Below, in pieces: positions 40,723 through 50,205 of a stretch of DNA of 64,000 nucleotides (position 1 is its first letter; every line of letters begins with the position of its first letter). The translations under genes and the position numbers were made by a program. Location: NCBI GenBank assembly GCA_964358485.1, contig CAYHPY010000006.1, positions 1 to 64,000 on the forward strand. Direction: 5' to 3'. Source of the stretch: CAYHPY01 sp964358485. GTDB taxonomy: Bacteria; Elusimicrobiota; Elusimicrobia; UBA1565; UBA9628. The notes beneath the pieces were generated by a model. It searched no databases and had not been told where the DNA came from. It saw nothing but the letters and a program-made list of their open reading frames with translations.

Positions 40723-41124
40723 GGGGGGGCGCGGCGGCGCCTGAGGCAAAGGGCCCGGCGCGGGTTGGGTCTTAAGAACCAGGGGCCCGGGGTCGCCCCC
40801 TCCAGGTTCCCGGGGTTTTCGTTCGAAGCGCCCGACAGCCGGGGTGACGCTGATCAATCAAACCGTAATGCCGTGCCCTTCAACCTTTTCTTACGCAAAC
40901 ACGGCAAGCTGACGACCTGGGCCCCGAATTGCATAATAAATTAAATGATAATTTTATTTTTACCTTCACCGTTGGCGGTAACCGGGCAATAAACGTAGTA
41001 AAAATAATCATAAAAAATTGCCAAGGTCGTCGTCGGTCATTGGAGACACCCAACCGCGAGCGGTCAAAAATAGTGACTGGTCGTCCCGAAGCCCGTTCCT
41101 TCTACCCCTTCTGCTACGTTTGGA
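40723..41124. other. Intergenic stretch with an AT-rich island
   Basis: No gene seen. 40928-41022 is strikingly AT-rich (for example AATAAATTAAATGATAATTT) in an otherwise GC-rich window. It is partly bracketed by an inverted repeat GGCAAT (about 40985) and ATTGCC (about 41017). The flanks are ordinary. Possible promoter or protein-binding region for the structured segment that follows, or acquired DNA. No DnaA boxes were found, so an origin is not supported. Confidence 0.4.
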
Positions 41125-41268
41125 GGTAGCGCAGTAGCCCCGGGGCTGTTGTGCTACCTCGTGGGATAGCACAAGCTGGGCCAAGCGCCCGGCGCTTGTT
41201 CTGCCGGGCGCAACCGGAGTCCCCCGCGGGGGTCCGGCGGTTGCACCCCGACAATACGGCCGTCGGGG
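41125..41268. other. Row of strong hairpins, possible structured RNA
   Basis: Four consecutive stems. 41125-41141 pairs with 41142-41158 over 17 bases (some G-U) with no loop. 41182-41189 pairs with 41191-41198 (CAAGCGCC/GGCGCTTG). 41210-41244 nests GCAA/TTGC, CCGGA/TCCGG and CCCCC/GGGGG. 41246-41252 pairs with 41262-41268 (CCCCGAC/GTCGGGG). In addition GTGCTA (41151-41156) can pair with TAGCAC (41167-41172), which would open the first stem. There is no terminator T-run. Strand unknown. Confidence 0.45.
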
Positions 41269-41332
41269 CGCTGATCGAAGGCCCTGCCCGCCAAGGCCTT
41301 TGAAAAGTCCGGGAACTTGGACGTCGCCCTCC

Positions 41333-41361
41333 TTGAAAATGCCCGGTCTCAGGGCTACACT
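41333..41361 (+). promoter_or_regulatory. Sigma70-like promoter for the gene at 41368
   Basis: TTGAAA (41333-41338), a 17-base spacer and TACACT (41356-41361), six bases before the ATG. Predicts a leaderless message. Confidence 0.7.
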
Positions 41362-41367
41362 GGGGGT

Positions 41368-42183
41368 ATGGCCGCCGTTGGCTGGAGCGCCCTTCTCGGT
41401 TTGCTTCTCTCCTGGGCCGTGCCGTCCCACGCCCAGGAAATCAAGGGGATGTTGGAAAAATTCCGCGGCCAGGCGTCCGAGGTGGAGGCTCCGGTCGGAC
41501 GGCCGGTCGCGACATTCGGGCCCGCCGTCCCCCGCAACGGGGGGGACTTGCGTTTTGTGTATTCCCAACGGGTTTTCCCGGCCGTCAAAGCCGGGATCAC
41601 GGCTTACCCCGCCAAGATCGACAAGCAGAGCTGCAACTTGAGCGCCGGATTCACCCTCTCGGCCTTCCGCCTGCTGGGAATCCCGGGGGCGACGGTCCGG
41701 GAGGGGGCCCTACACGTCTACAATCAGGTTCCCGTCCCTGGCGGCGAGCCCCTTTTGATGGACGGGACGATCTCTCAGTTCTTCCGGGAGAAGACTCCCC
41801 CGCGGGAGGCGTTCAGCCGTTTCGGGTTCGTGGGCACTGAGGCCGAGCTCCGTTCCCTGATCCGGGACAATATCGAGCACTGGGACTTCGACGGGGTCTT
41901 GAGCCCTATTCCCCCGGAGGCGCTGGCCGCCGCCCGTGGAAAGCCCTCCGCCGAGGTCAGCGTCTCCGATGGGCGGGAAGTCCTCAAAACCTATGTCGAC
42001 CTGGCGGAGTTCACCTTCTTCGCCGGGCAGGCCGGGGAGCTCAAGCCCAAGGCCGAGGAGCAGGACCGGTTCCATGAGCGGGCCGATCCCAACGCGCGTT
42101 TCCTTCAGCTCGGCCACGATCAGACCAAGCAAATTCTTCGGGGCTACAAGTCCTTCGAGGAGACTCTCGCCGCCGGCGGCTAG
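41368..42183 (+). CDS. Exported protein of unknown function
   Basis: 271 residues. Signal peptide (ALLGLLLSWAVPSHAQE), then a mixed region with VYSQRVFPAVKAGITAYPAKIDKQSCNLSAGFTLSAFRLLGIPGATVREG, and helices toward the end (FARFLQLGHDQT-like segment). The YSQ/FRLLGIPGATV stretch suggests a globular domain, but I do not recognise it. The start is fixed by the promoter six bases upstream. No operon partner: topA downstream has its own promoter. Confidence 0.65.
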   Translation: MAAVGWSALLGLLLSWAVPSHAQEIKGMLEKFRGQASEVEAPVGRPVATFGPAVPRNGGDLRFVYSQRVFPAVKAGITAYPAKIDKQSCNLSAGFTLSAFRLLGIPGATVREGALHVYNQVPVPGGEPLLMDGTISQFFREKTPPREAFSRFGFVGTEAELRSLIRDNIEHWDFDGVLSPIPPEALAAARGKPSAEVSVSDGREVLKTYVDLAEFTFFAGQAGELKPKAEEQDRFHERADPNARFLQLGHDQTKQILRGYKSFEETLAAGG

Positions 42184-42257
42184 GCGGCCGAGCAGACCTC
42201 CTGGTCCGCAAAATATTTTATGGAGAGACTCCGGGTTTTGGCAACTCCACGGCGCGC

Positions 42258-42287
42258 TTGACGGGGCCGGGCCCCCGGGGGTAAACT
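42258..42287 (+). promoter_or_regulatory. Sigma70-like promoter for topA
   Basis: TTGACG (42258-42263), an 18-base spacer and TAAACT (42282-42287), six bases before the topA ATG at 42294. Confidence 0.7.
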
Positions 42288-42293
42288 GGGGGG

Positions 42294-44081
42294 ATGAAGC
42301 TCGTGATCGTCGAGTCCCCCAACAAGGTCCGCAAGATCAAGGACTTCCTGGGAGCGGGCTACAAGGTGGCGGCCTCCTTCGGGCATGTGCGGGACCTTCC
42401 GGCCACCGGGGACTTGGCCGTGTCCTTCTCGGGCGGCAAGGTTTTGCCGACCTACCAAATGATCGACCGCTCGGCCCGCGCCGTCAAGGAACTGACGGCC
42501 ATGGCCGGGGAGTCCGAGGAAGTCCTCTTGGCCATGGACCCGGACCGGGAGGGGGAGGCCATCGCCTGGCATGTGAGCCAGCTTCTGGGCGAGCGCACCT
42601 ACCGGCGGGTGGTGTTTCGCTCCATCACCAAGGCCGAGGTCCAGAAGGCCATGGCCCAGCCCCGTCCCCTGGATCTGCGGCTGGTCAACGCCCAGCAGGC
42701 GCGCCGGGTGCTCGACCGGGTGGTGGGCTGGCTGGTGAGCCCGACCTTGCGGCGCGTCGGCAAGGAGGCCAAGAGCGCGGGCCGGGTGCAGTCGGTGGCC
42801 CTGCGCCTGGTGGCCGAGCGCGAGGTGGAGGTCGGCCGCTTCAAGAACGTGGACTATCTGATTCTTTCGGCGAAGCTGGAGAAACCGGGCTCGCCGCCGC
42901 CCTTCACCGCCCGCCTGCGGGAGTGGAAGGGACATCCGCTCAACCAGCGCCTCAAGGATCCGGCCTTGGCCGAATCGGCCATCGCCTGGTGCAAGACCCA
43001 GCGCTGGGAGGTGCTCTCCTGCGACCGCCGCGAGGCCGCGCGCAACGCGCCCCCGCCGTTTTCCACGGCCACCGTCCAACAGGCGGCCTCGGTGCGGCTG
43101 GGTTTCAATCCGGACGTCACGATGAAGCTCCTTCAGGGCCTTTTCGAAAACGGGCACATCACCTATCACCGCACCGATTCCACGGCCCTCTCCCCGGAGG
43201 GCATCGCCCAGGCGCGGGCGGTCATCGCCAAGGACTTCCCGCCGGAATATTTGCCCAAGGCGCCCATCATCCACTCCACAAAGTCTGCCAACGCCCAGGA
43301 GGCGCACGAGGCAATCCGGCCCACACATCCCGAAACCGGGGCCGAGGCGCGGGGCAAGGGGGACGAGGGCAAGCTCTATAAGTTGGTCTGGCAGAGGTTT
43401 ATCGCCTGCCAGATGGCGCCCGGCCGGGACCAGCTCACCGTCATCGACGCCGCCTGCGCCCCCGGCGAATGGAAAAAGCCCGACGGCTCCATGGTCCCCC
43501 GGGGCGTCTTCGAGGCCAAGGGCAAGGTGCTGGTCTTCGACGGCTGGCGTCGGCTGGCGGGCGAGGACGCGACCGAAGAGGCCAAGCCCAAGGGGGCCAA
43601 GGGCGAGCCGGACCCGGCCGAGGAAGAAGAGGAAGCCTCCGAGCTTCCCATGCTCAACCCCGGGGACGCCTTGAGCGTTTTGGATTTGGCCGCCCTCAGG
43701 CGCTCCACCAAGCCGCCCCCGCGCTACACCCAGGCGTCTTTGATCAAGAAGCTCGAGCGCGACGGCATCGGCCGTCCGTCCACCTACGCCAACATCATGC
43801 GGGTCATCCTGGAGCGCGGCTATGTTTCCGAGGTGAAGCGCAAGCTCCACGCCACGCCGCTGGGCCTGTCGGTGACCGAGTTCCTGGTCCATCACTACAC
43901 CGGTTCCTTTATAGACATCGGCTATACCGCGCGCTTGGAAGAAGACCTGGACCGCATCTCCCGTGGCGAGGCCGATTGGGAGAAGATCGTCACCGAGGCC
44001 AGCTTCTCGGTCTTGAAGCTCGCCCAGGGCGCGGGCCTGCGCCGAAATCCCCTTCAGCCTCCGGCCGCCGGAGCTTCGTGA
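42294..44081 (+). CDS. topA: DNA topoisomerase I (type IA), short form
   Basis: 595 residues. Relaxes negative supercoils. TOPRIM domain: VIVESPNKVRKIKDFLG, SFGHVRDLP, MDPDREGEAIAWH (81-93). The core contains RVQSVALRLVAERE and the active-site Tyr291 in GHITYHRTDSTALS. Most TopA proteins reach 700-860 residues with C-terminal zinc ribbons; here the protein stops after EDLDRISRGEADWEKIV plus ~25 residues, so the zinc tail is missing. The stop overlaps the sigma-factor start (GTGA). A second, full-length copy elsewhere is possible. Confidence 0.92.
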   Translation: MKLVIVESPNKVRKIKDFLGAGYKVAASFGHVRDLPATGDLAVSFSGGKVLPTYQMIDRSARAVKELTAMAGESEEVLLAMDPDREGEAIAWHVSQLLGERTYRRVVFRSITKAEVQKAMAQPRPLDLRLVNAQQARRVLDRVVGWLVSPTLRRVGKEAKSAGRVQSVALRLVAEREVEVGRFKNVDYLILSAKLEKPGSPPPFTARLREWKGHPLNQRLKDPALAESAIAWCKTQRWEVLSCDRREAARNAPPPFSTATVQQAASVRLGFNPDVTMKLLQGLFENGHITYHRTDSTALSPEGIAQARAVIAKDFPPEYLPKAPIIHSTKSANAQEAHEAIRPTHPETGAEARGKGDEGKLYKLVWQRFIACQMAPGRDQLTVIDAACAPGEWKKPDGSMVPRGVFEAKGKVLVFDGWRRLAGEDATEEAKPKGAKGEPDPAEEEEEASELPMLNPGDALSVLDLAALRRSTKPPPRYTQASLIKKLERDGIGRPSTYANIMRVILERGYVSEVKRKLHATPLGLSVTEFLVHHYTGSFIDIGYTARLEEDLDRISRGEADWEKIVTEASFSVLKLAQGAGLRRNPLQPPAAGAS

Positions 44082-44665
44082 CCTCGGAAAAAGAGCTGAT
44101 CGAGCGGAGCCGGAACGGAGACGCGGGAGCGTTTACCGGCCTGATCGGGCGCTACGAGGACCGGATTTTCCGGCTGGCCAAGACGGTTTGCGCCGGCCTG
44201 CCCGCCGAGGCCGACGACGTTTACCAGGAAACCTTCCTGACCGCTTATAAAAAGCTGGGGTCGTTTCGCGGGGACTCGGAATTGGGCACCTGGCTTTACC
44301 GGATCGCCTCCAATCTCTGCCTGATGAAACACCGCAAGAAGAAAAGCGAGCCGTTCGTCCCCCTGCTCGACCGGCCCCATGATCATGACGGCCCGGCCCC
44401 CGAATTCCGGGACTGGGACCCGACCCCGGAGGAGGCCGCCAATAAAAAGGAGCTCGTCGAAAAAGTGGGCGGGGCGTTGGCCAAGCTTCCCATGGACTAC
44501 CGCCTGGTGGTGACCCTGCGCGACGTGGAAGGCCTTTCGGCCGAAGAGACGGCCAAAATTCTCAAGCTGAGCGTGGCCGCCGTGAAGTCCCGCCTGCACC
44601 GCGGGCGCCTGTTTTTGCGCGACCAATTCGAGAAAGCCTTCGCGGGCGGGGAGGCCGGGCGATGA
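44078..44665 (+). CDS. ECF-type RNA polymerase sigma factor
   Basis: 195 residues, two domains. Region 2: LIGRYEDRIFRLAKTVCAGLPAEADDVYQETFLTAYKKLGSFRGDSELGTWLYRIASNLCLMKHRKKK. Region 4: ALAKLPMDYRLVVTLRDVEGLSAEETAKILKLSVAAVKSRLHRGRLFLR. Close to the RpoE/SigW style. GTG start overlaps the topA stop and its own end overlaps the anti-sigma-like gene, so topA, sigma and anti-sigma are likely one message. Confidence 0.93.
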   Translation: MTSEKELIERSRNGDAGAFTGLIGRYEDRIFRLAKTVCAGLPAEADDVYQETFLTAYKKLGSFRGDSELGTWLYRIASNLCLMKHRKKKSEPFVPLLDRPHDHDGPAPEFRDWDPTPEEAANKKELVEKVGGALAKLPMDYRLVVTLRDVEGLSAEETAKILKLSVAAVKSRLHRGRLFLRDQFEKAFAGGEAGR

Positions 44666-44904
44666 GGCTCGAAAAACTCTCCTGCCGCCGCCGCGTCGCC
44701 CTTTTGCTGGATTATTTGGACGCAAACCTGCCTCCCGCCCAACGCCGGGTCCTGGCGCGCCACCGCCTGTCCTGCCGGTCCTGCGACGGCCTTTTGGCGA
44801 GTCTCCGGCGCACCGTGCGGACCTTGCGCGCCTTAAAACGCGGCGCCAAGCCCCCCGAAACCGCGCGGCGCGCCCTCAGCGCCGCCTTGAAGCGGGCGGG
44901 ATAA
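44662..44904 (+). CDS. Soluble zinc-finger anti-sigma-like protein
   Basis: 80 residues. The HRLSCRSC motif (His34, Cys38, Cys41) is the HxxxCxxC zinc site of ZAS-type anti-sigma factors, here preceded by a helix (RVALLLDYLDANLPPAQRRVLARH). There is no membrane helix; the tail is basic. It immediately follows its presumed sigma partner with an ATGA overlap. It could sense redox or zinc through the Cys pair, as ZAS proteins do. Confidence 0.78.
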   Translation: MRLEKLSCRRRVALLLDYLDANLPPAQRRVLARHRLSCRSCDGLLASLRRTVRTLRALKRGAKPPETARRALSAALKRAG

Positions 44905-44987
44905 ACGGCCTTTCCGTTGCCCCTCCCCTAGTCCGGGCCTGAATCCTTTTCGGCCCCCGCGCATCCAAAGGGTGGAGGGTAAATCCG

Positions 44988-46328
44988 ATGATCCCGCTTC
45001 TCGCGTTCCTGTTTCTGGCCGCGGTCCCGGCTTCGGCCGCCGAGGGCCTTCCCGCGACGGTCGCGGCGGCCCTGGGCCGCTCCCCCGCTCTGGCCGGGGC
45101 ACGGGCGCGGGAAAGGGAGGCGCGCGCGGCGGGGCAGGAGGCTTTCTACTCCCGTTTTCCGCGCTTGAGCGCCGGGGCCTCGGCCATGACCGGCGACGAT
45201 CCGCTCTTCGCCTTCGGCGCCCTGCTCCGGGAGCGGCGGGTGACCCAGGCGGATTTCGCGCCCGGGACCTTGAACCGCCCCGGTTACCGCACCTCGGTTC
45301 GGGGAGGGCTGGAGTTGGGAGTGCCGCTGTTCACCGGCTTCGAGCTGACGCGGGCCCGGGAACTCGCGGGATTGGCGGAAAAAGAGGCCGCCGCATGGGG
45401 GGGCGGGACGGTCCAAGGCGTGCGCCTGCGAGCGGCCGACGGCCATCTCCGGGCCTTGAAGGACCGGGCGCTTCTGGCCGAGCTCGAGGAACGCATCGCC
45501 TCCGGGCTCAAGGCGGTGCAAACGGCGGAGCGCCTGGCCAAGCAGGGCCTGGCTTTGGGTTCCGACCATCAGGCCGCGCTGGCGATTCTCGCGGGGCTCA
45601 AGGCCCGGCGCGCTCGCGCCGCGGCCGAAAAAGCGGCGCATGACGCGGAGCTTTCGGTGCTGACGGGAAAGCCCCGGCCGGAGCCGGCCGGAACTTTGCG
45701 TTCCTGGACGCCTCCGCTGGAAGAGGACGAGGCCTTGGTCGCCGCGGCCTTGGCCGACCGCCCCGACCTGCACGCCGCGCGGGCGCGGGTTTCCCAAGCC
45801 GGGGTGCGCGAGCGCGGGGCGGCGGAAAGCCTCCTGCCCGTCGTCGACGCCTTCGCCTCCGTGGAAAACTCCGCCGACGGGCTGAACTCCGGAGCGGCCT
45901 CGCGCCTGCTCGGCTTGCGGGCTAAGTTTGCCTTCGGCGATCCCGCCTACCCTTCCCGACGGGGCCGGGCCAAGGCGGCCGCCGACGCCGCCGGGGCCTC
46001 CCGCGCCCAAGCCGAGGACGAGGTCCGCGGCGAAGTGCTGGGCCGGGCGGCGGGCCTGCGCGGATTGATCGAGGCTCTTCCTTCCATCGAGGAGGCCCTG
46101 ACCCGCGCCCGGCGTTCCCTCGATCTGGTGCGGCCGCTCTACCAAGAGGGCCGCCAGAGCGTCATGGAGGTTCTCCGGGCCGAGGAGGCCGTCGCCCAGG
46201 CGCAGGAAGCCCGATTGGAGGCCCTCTATCAATTGCGGGCCGGTTGGGCCGCCCTGCGCGCGGCCCAAGGACGCCTCGGCGACGCCGACATCGCGCAAAT
46301 CGCCCGAAGCCTGGAGAACGCCCCATGA
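44988..46328 (+). CDS. TolC-family outer-membrane efflux protein
   Basis: 446 residues. Signal peptide (LLAFLFLAAVPASAAE), then two OEP repeats rich in long Ala/Glu/Arg helices (SPALAGARAREREARAAGQEAFYSRFPRLSAGAS; ADRPDLHAARARVSQAGVRERGAAESLLPVVDAFAS; RARRSLDLVRPLYQEGRQSVMEVLRAEEAVAQAQEARLEALYQLRAGW). Forms the trimeric exit duct for the RND pump encoded four bases into its end (ATGA). SD GGAGGG nine bases before the ATG. Confidence 0.9.
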   Translation: MIPLLAFLFLAAVPASAAEGLPATVAAALGRSPALAGARAREREARAAGQEAFYSRFPRLSAGASAMTGDDPLFAFGALLRERRVTQADFAPGTLNRPGYRTSVRGGLELGVPLFTGFELTRARELAGLAEKEAAAWGGGTVQGVRLRAADGHLRALKDRALLAELEERIASGLKAVQTAERLAKQGLALGSDHQAALAILAGLKARRARAAAEKAAHDAELSVLTGKPRPEPAGTLRSWTPPLEEDEALVAAALADRPDLHAARARVSQAGVRERGAAESLLPVVDAFASVENSADGLNSGAASRLLGLRAKFAFGDPAYPSRRGRAKAAADAAGASRAQAEDEVRGEVLGRAAGLRGLIEALPSIEEALTRARRSLDLVRPLYQEGRQSVMEVLRAEEAVAQAQEARLEALYQLRAGWAALRAAQGRLGDADIAQIARSLENAP

Positions 46329-49300
46329 ACGCCCCCGAACCCCCATTGGGCCCCGCCGGACGCCTGGCCCGGACCTTTGTCCGTTCCAAGCTGACGATTC
46401 TGATCGTCCTGGGAGCGGTCGCCCTCGGCGGCCTGGCGACCCTGCGATTGGCGCGGGAAGAGGAGCCCCAAATCAGCGTGCCGATGTTCGACATCCTGGT
46501 TCCCATGCCGGGCTCCGGCGCGCGCGAGGTGGAGGAGCGGGTCGTCGCGGTCGGGGAACGGCGGCTGATGGAGATCCCCGGGGTGGAATTCGTCTACGCC
46601 TCCGCGCGGGCCGACGGCGCCTTCTTCATCGTCCGCTTCAAGGTGGGAACCGATCCGGACGATGCCATGACCCGGGTCTACACCAAAACCTTCGCCAACC
46701 TCGACCTGCTGCCCCCGGGGGCGGGCCAGCCCCTGATCAAGCCCCGCTCCATCGACGACGTTCCGATCCTGGCCCTGACCCTCACCGGACCGGGGTTGAG
46801 CCCGCTTGAACTGCGCGCGGCCGCCGCCCGCCTGCGCCAGGTCGTGTCCACGGTCGACGACGTGTCCGAGATCGAAATCCTGGGAGGGCGCCGGCGTCAG
46901 CTTTCCGTGTTTTTCCAGCCCGCGGCCCTGGCCCGGCACCGGCTCTCGCCGCTGGACCTCGCCGGTCTGCTCCGGGCCGCCAACCGGCGCCTGCCCGCCG
47001 GAACCCGCGACGCCGGGGAGCGGGCGGTCAAGGTCGAAACCGACGCCTTCATCCGCAATGCCGCCGACCTGGGCGCGGTCGTCATCGGGGTCTCGGGGGG
47101 ACGGGCGGTGCGCGTGTCCGACGTCGCCAGGATCGTGGACGGCCCCGACGAGGAGGAGCGCGAGGTCTCGGTCTATGAGGGGGCGGCCTTGGGGGCCGGG
47201 GCTCCGTCGTCGCCCGCGCAAACGGCGGTCACCTTGCAGGTGTCCAAGCGCCGGGGCGCCAACGCCACGGCCGTGTCCCGGGCCGCGCTGGCCCGGGTCG
47301 AGCAAGTCCGCGGGGAACTGCCCGTGCGGTTGAGCGTGGCGGTCACCCGGGACTACGGGGAGACCGCCAAGAAGAAGTCCGACGAACTGCTGTTTCACAT
47401 GCTGTTGGCCACCTTGTCGGTCACGCTCCTGGTCGCCCTGGCCTTGGGGGCGCGGGAGGCCGTGGTCGTGCTCATCGCCGTGCCGGTCACGCTGGCGCTG
47501 ACTTTGCTCGTCTACTGGCTGCTCGGCTACACGCTCAATCGGATCACGCTTTTCGCCCTGATTTTTTCCATCGGGATTCTAGTGGACGACGCCATCGTCG
47601 TCGTGGAGAACATCCACCGCCATTTCGCGTTGGGGGACGGCCGCCCGCTTTGGAAGCTGGCCGTGGACGCGGTCGACGAGGTCGGCAATCCCACGCTCCT
47701 GGCCACCTGGGCCGTCATCGCCGCCATCCTTCCGATGGCCTTCGTCGGCGGGCTGATGGGCCCCTACATGCGGCCCATTCCCATCGGAGCGTCTTTCGCG
47801 ATGCTTTTTTCCGCCCTCATCGCCTTCGTCGTCTCGCCCTGGGCGTTCGTGAAGATTCTGGAGTTTTGGAAACCGGCTCCTCACTCACCTCAAGCCCGGG
47901 AAGGATTCACCGACCGCCTTTATCGGCGCGTGATGGGGGGCCTGCTCGACCACGGTCCGACGCGCGCCTGGTATCTGGCCGCGACGGCGGCGATGCTGGG
48001 CGCGGCTGCGGCCCTGGTGCCGTTGAAAGCCGTCATCATTAAAATGCTCCCGTTCGACGACAAGGACGACTTCGAGGTGGTCTTGAATATGCCCGAAGGC
48101 TCTTCTCTGTCGGCGACCAGGGCCGCGGTGGACGAAATCTCGGACCTCCTGCGGTCCCTGCCCGAAACGCGGCGCATCGTGGCCTATTTGGGGATGGGCG
48201 CGCCGTATAATTTCAACGGGTTGGTGCGGCATTATTTCCTGCGGACCGAGCCGAGTCAGGCCGATCTCGTCGTCCAGTTGACCCCCAAGGGAGGCCGCCG
48301 CCAAAGCCATGAGATCGCGCGGTCCGCGCGCCCTGGAGTCGCCGCGATCGCGAAAAAATACGGCGCCCGGGTCCAGGTGGCCGAGGTTCCTCCGGGGCCG
48401 CCGGTGCTGTCGACCTTGGTGTTCGAGATTTACGGGCCCGACGCCGCCAAGCGCGACGGGTTCGCCCGGCGTCTCAAGGCCCTGCTCGAGGACTCGCCCG
48501 GGATCAACGACGTGGACTCCTATGTTCCGTCGCCGGAGCCCTTGGAGCGCCTGACGGTCAACCGGGAGAAGGCCACCCTCAACGGCATCTCCCCGGCCCA
48601 GGTCGCGGCGGCCGCACGCGTGGCCCTGGCCGGGGAAACCATCGATCTGGCCCACGCGGACTTCGAACGGGAACCCGTCGAAATCCGCCTCCGGCTGGCC
48701 CCGGGCGCGCGCCGCTCCCCGGAGGCTTTGAGGGCCGTGCCCCTGATTTCCCGGACGGGGACTCCGATGACCATCGGCGAATTGACCCGCCTAGCCCGCG
48801 CGGAGGCGGACGCCCCGATCCATCACAAGAATCTGCGGCCGGTGTCCTATGTGATCGCCGACGTCGGCGGGCGCACCGAAAGCCCGGTGTACGCCCTCTT
48901 GGAACTCAAGCCCCGCATCGACGCCTTGGCCCGGGAGGCCGCAATCGAATTGGAGACCTGGTACAACCGCCTTCCCGAGGACGCCTCCAAGCCCGCCCTG
49001 AAATGGGACGGGGAATGGCAGATCACCTATGAGGTGTTCCGGGACATGGGCCTGGCTTTCGCCCTGGTCCTTCTGCTGATCTACGGGATCGTGGTGGCGT
49101 GGTTCGAATCCTTCACCGTGCCCCTGGTCATCATGGCGCCGATTCCGCTCACCTTGGTCGGCATCCTGCCCGCCCATTGGGCCATGGGCGCCTACTTCAC
49201 CGCGACCTCGATGATCGGGTTCATCGCGGGGGCGGGAATCGTCGTGCGCAACTCGATCATCCTGGTGGACTTCATCGAACTCCGGCGGCGCGAGGGGATG

Positions 49301-49543
49301 AATCTGCGGGACGCCGTCATAGACGCGGGGGCGGTGCGCTTTCGCCCCATGCTGCTCACCGCCGCGGCCGTCGTCTGCGGCGCGGGGGTGATTCTCTTTG
49401 ACCCGATCTTTCAGGGATTGGCCGTGTCCTTGATGGCGGGGGAAGTCGCCTCCACTTTGTTGTCGCGCATCGCGGTGCCGGTGCTGTATTTCATGCTGGA
49501 AAGCCGCCGGGGTCGGACCGGAGGAGCCGGGCCTAGCGCCTAA
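46325..49543 (+). CDS. RND-family efflux permease
   Basis: 1072 residues, about twelve membrane helices and two large periplasmic loops. The N-terminus LARTFVRSKLTILIVLGAVALGG with LAREEEPQISVPMFDILVPMPGSGAREVEERV, the middle LIFSIGILVDDAIVVVENIHRHF (helix 4 with the proton-relay Asp pair) and the second half MIGFIAGAGIVVRNSIILVDFIELRRREGMNLRDAV fit the AcrB/CusA superfamily, hydrophobe/amphiphile branch. No periplasmic adaptor gene lies between or beside it and the TolC gene. Regulation by the nearby ECF sigma pair is plausible but unproven. Confidence 0.92.
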   Translation: MNAPEPPLGPAGRLARTFVRSKLTILIVLGAVALGGLATLRLAREEEPQISVPMFDILVPMPGSGAREVEERVVAVGERRLMEIPGVEFVYASARADGAFFIVRFKVGTDPDDAMTRVYTKTFANLDLLPPGAGQPLIKPRSIDDVPILALTLTGPGLSPLELRAAAARLRQVVSTVDDVSEIEILGGRRRQLSVFFQPAALARHRLSPLDLAGLLRAANRRLPAGTRDAGERAVKVETDAFIRNAADLGAVVIGVSGGRAVRVSDVARIVDGPDEEEREVSVYEGAALGAGAPSSPAQTAVTLQVSKRRGANATAVSRAALARVEQVRGELPVRLSVAVTRDYGETAKKKSDELLFHMLLATLSVTLLVALALGAREAVVVLIAVPVTLALTLLVYWLLGYTLNRITLFALIFSIGILVDDAIVVVENIHRHFALGDGRPLWKLAVDAVDEVGNPTLLATWAVIAAILPMAFVGGLMGPYMRPIPIGASFAMLFSALIAFVVSPWAFVKILEFWKPAPHSPQAREGFTDRLYRRVMGGLLDHGPTRAWYLAATAAMLGAAAALVPLKAVIIKMLPFDDKDDFEVVLNMPEGSSLSATRAAVDEISDLLRSLPETRRIVAYLGMGAPYNFNGLVRHYFLRTEPSQADLVVQLTPKGGRRQSHEIARSARPGVAAIAKKYGARVQVAEVPPGPPVLSTLVFEIYGPDAAKRDGFARRLKALLEDSPGINDVDSYVPSPEPLERLTVNREKATLNGISPAQVAAAARVALAGETIDLAHADFEREPVEIRLRLAPGARRSPEALRAVPLISRTGTPMTIGELTRLARAEADAPIHHKNLRPVSYVIADVGGRTESPVYALLELKPRIDALAREAAIELETWYNRLPEDASKPALKWDGEWQITYEVFRDMGLAFALVLLLIYGIVVAWFESFTVPLVIMAPIPLTLVGILPAHWAMGAYFTATSMIGFIAGAGIVVRNSIILVDFIELRRREGMNLRDAVIDAGAVRFRPMLLTAAAVVCGAGVILFDPIFQGLAVSLMAGEVASTLLSRIAVPVLYFMLESRRGRTGGAGPSA

Positions 49544-49583
49544 AAGGTTTCGGGGGTATACTCAGGCGTCGGGCACGGCATCC

Positions 49584-50093
<510 letters not shown>

Positions 50094-50205
50094 CCGTTTT
50101 GTTCCGTTGGCTCCGCCGCAATCCGGCGTTTTTGCTAACATGGAACCCGATCATGCGCCCGAGACACGCCGGCCCTCATGACGCGGCCCCGGCGGGACGG
50201 CCGGG

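Noticed and set aside
40928..41022. Replication origin
   Set aside because: AT-rich, but no DnaA boxes and no dnaA, dnaN or gyrase genes nearby.
41125..41268. Integron attC site or retron RNA
   Set aside because: No GTTRRRY core in the right place and no integrase or reverse transcriptase gene in the window.
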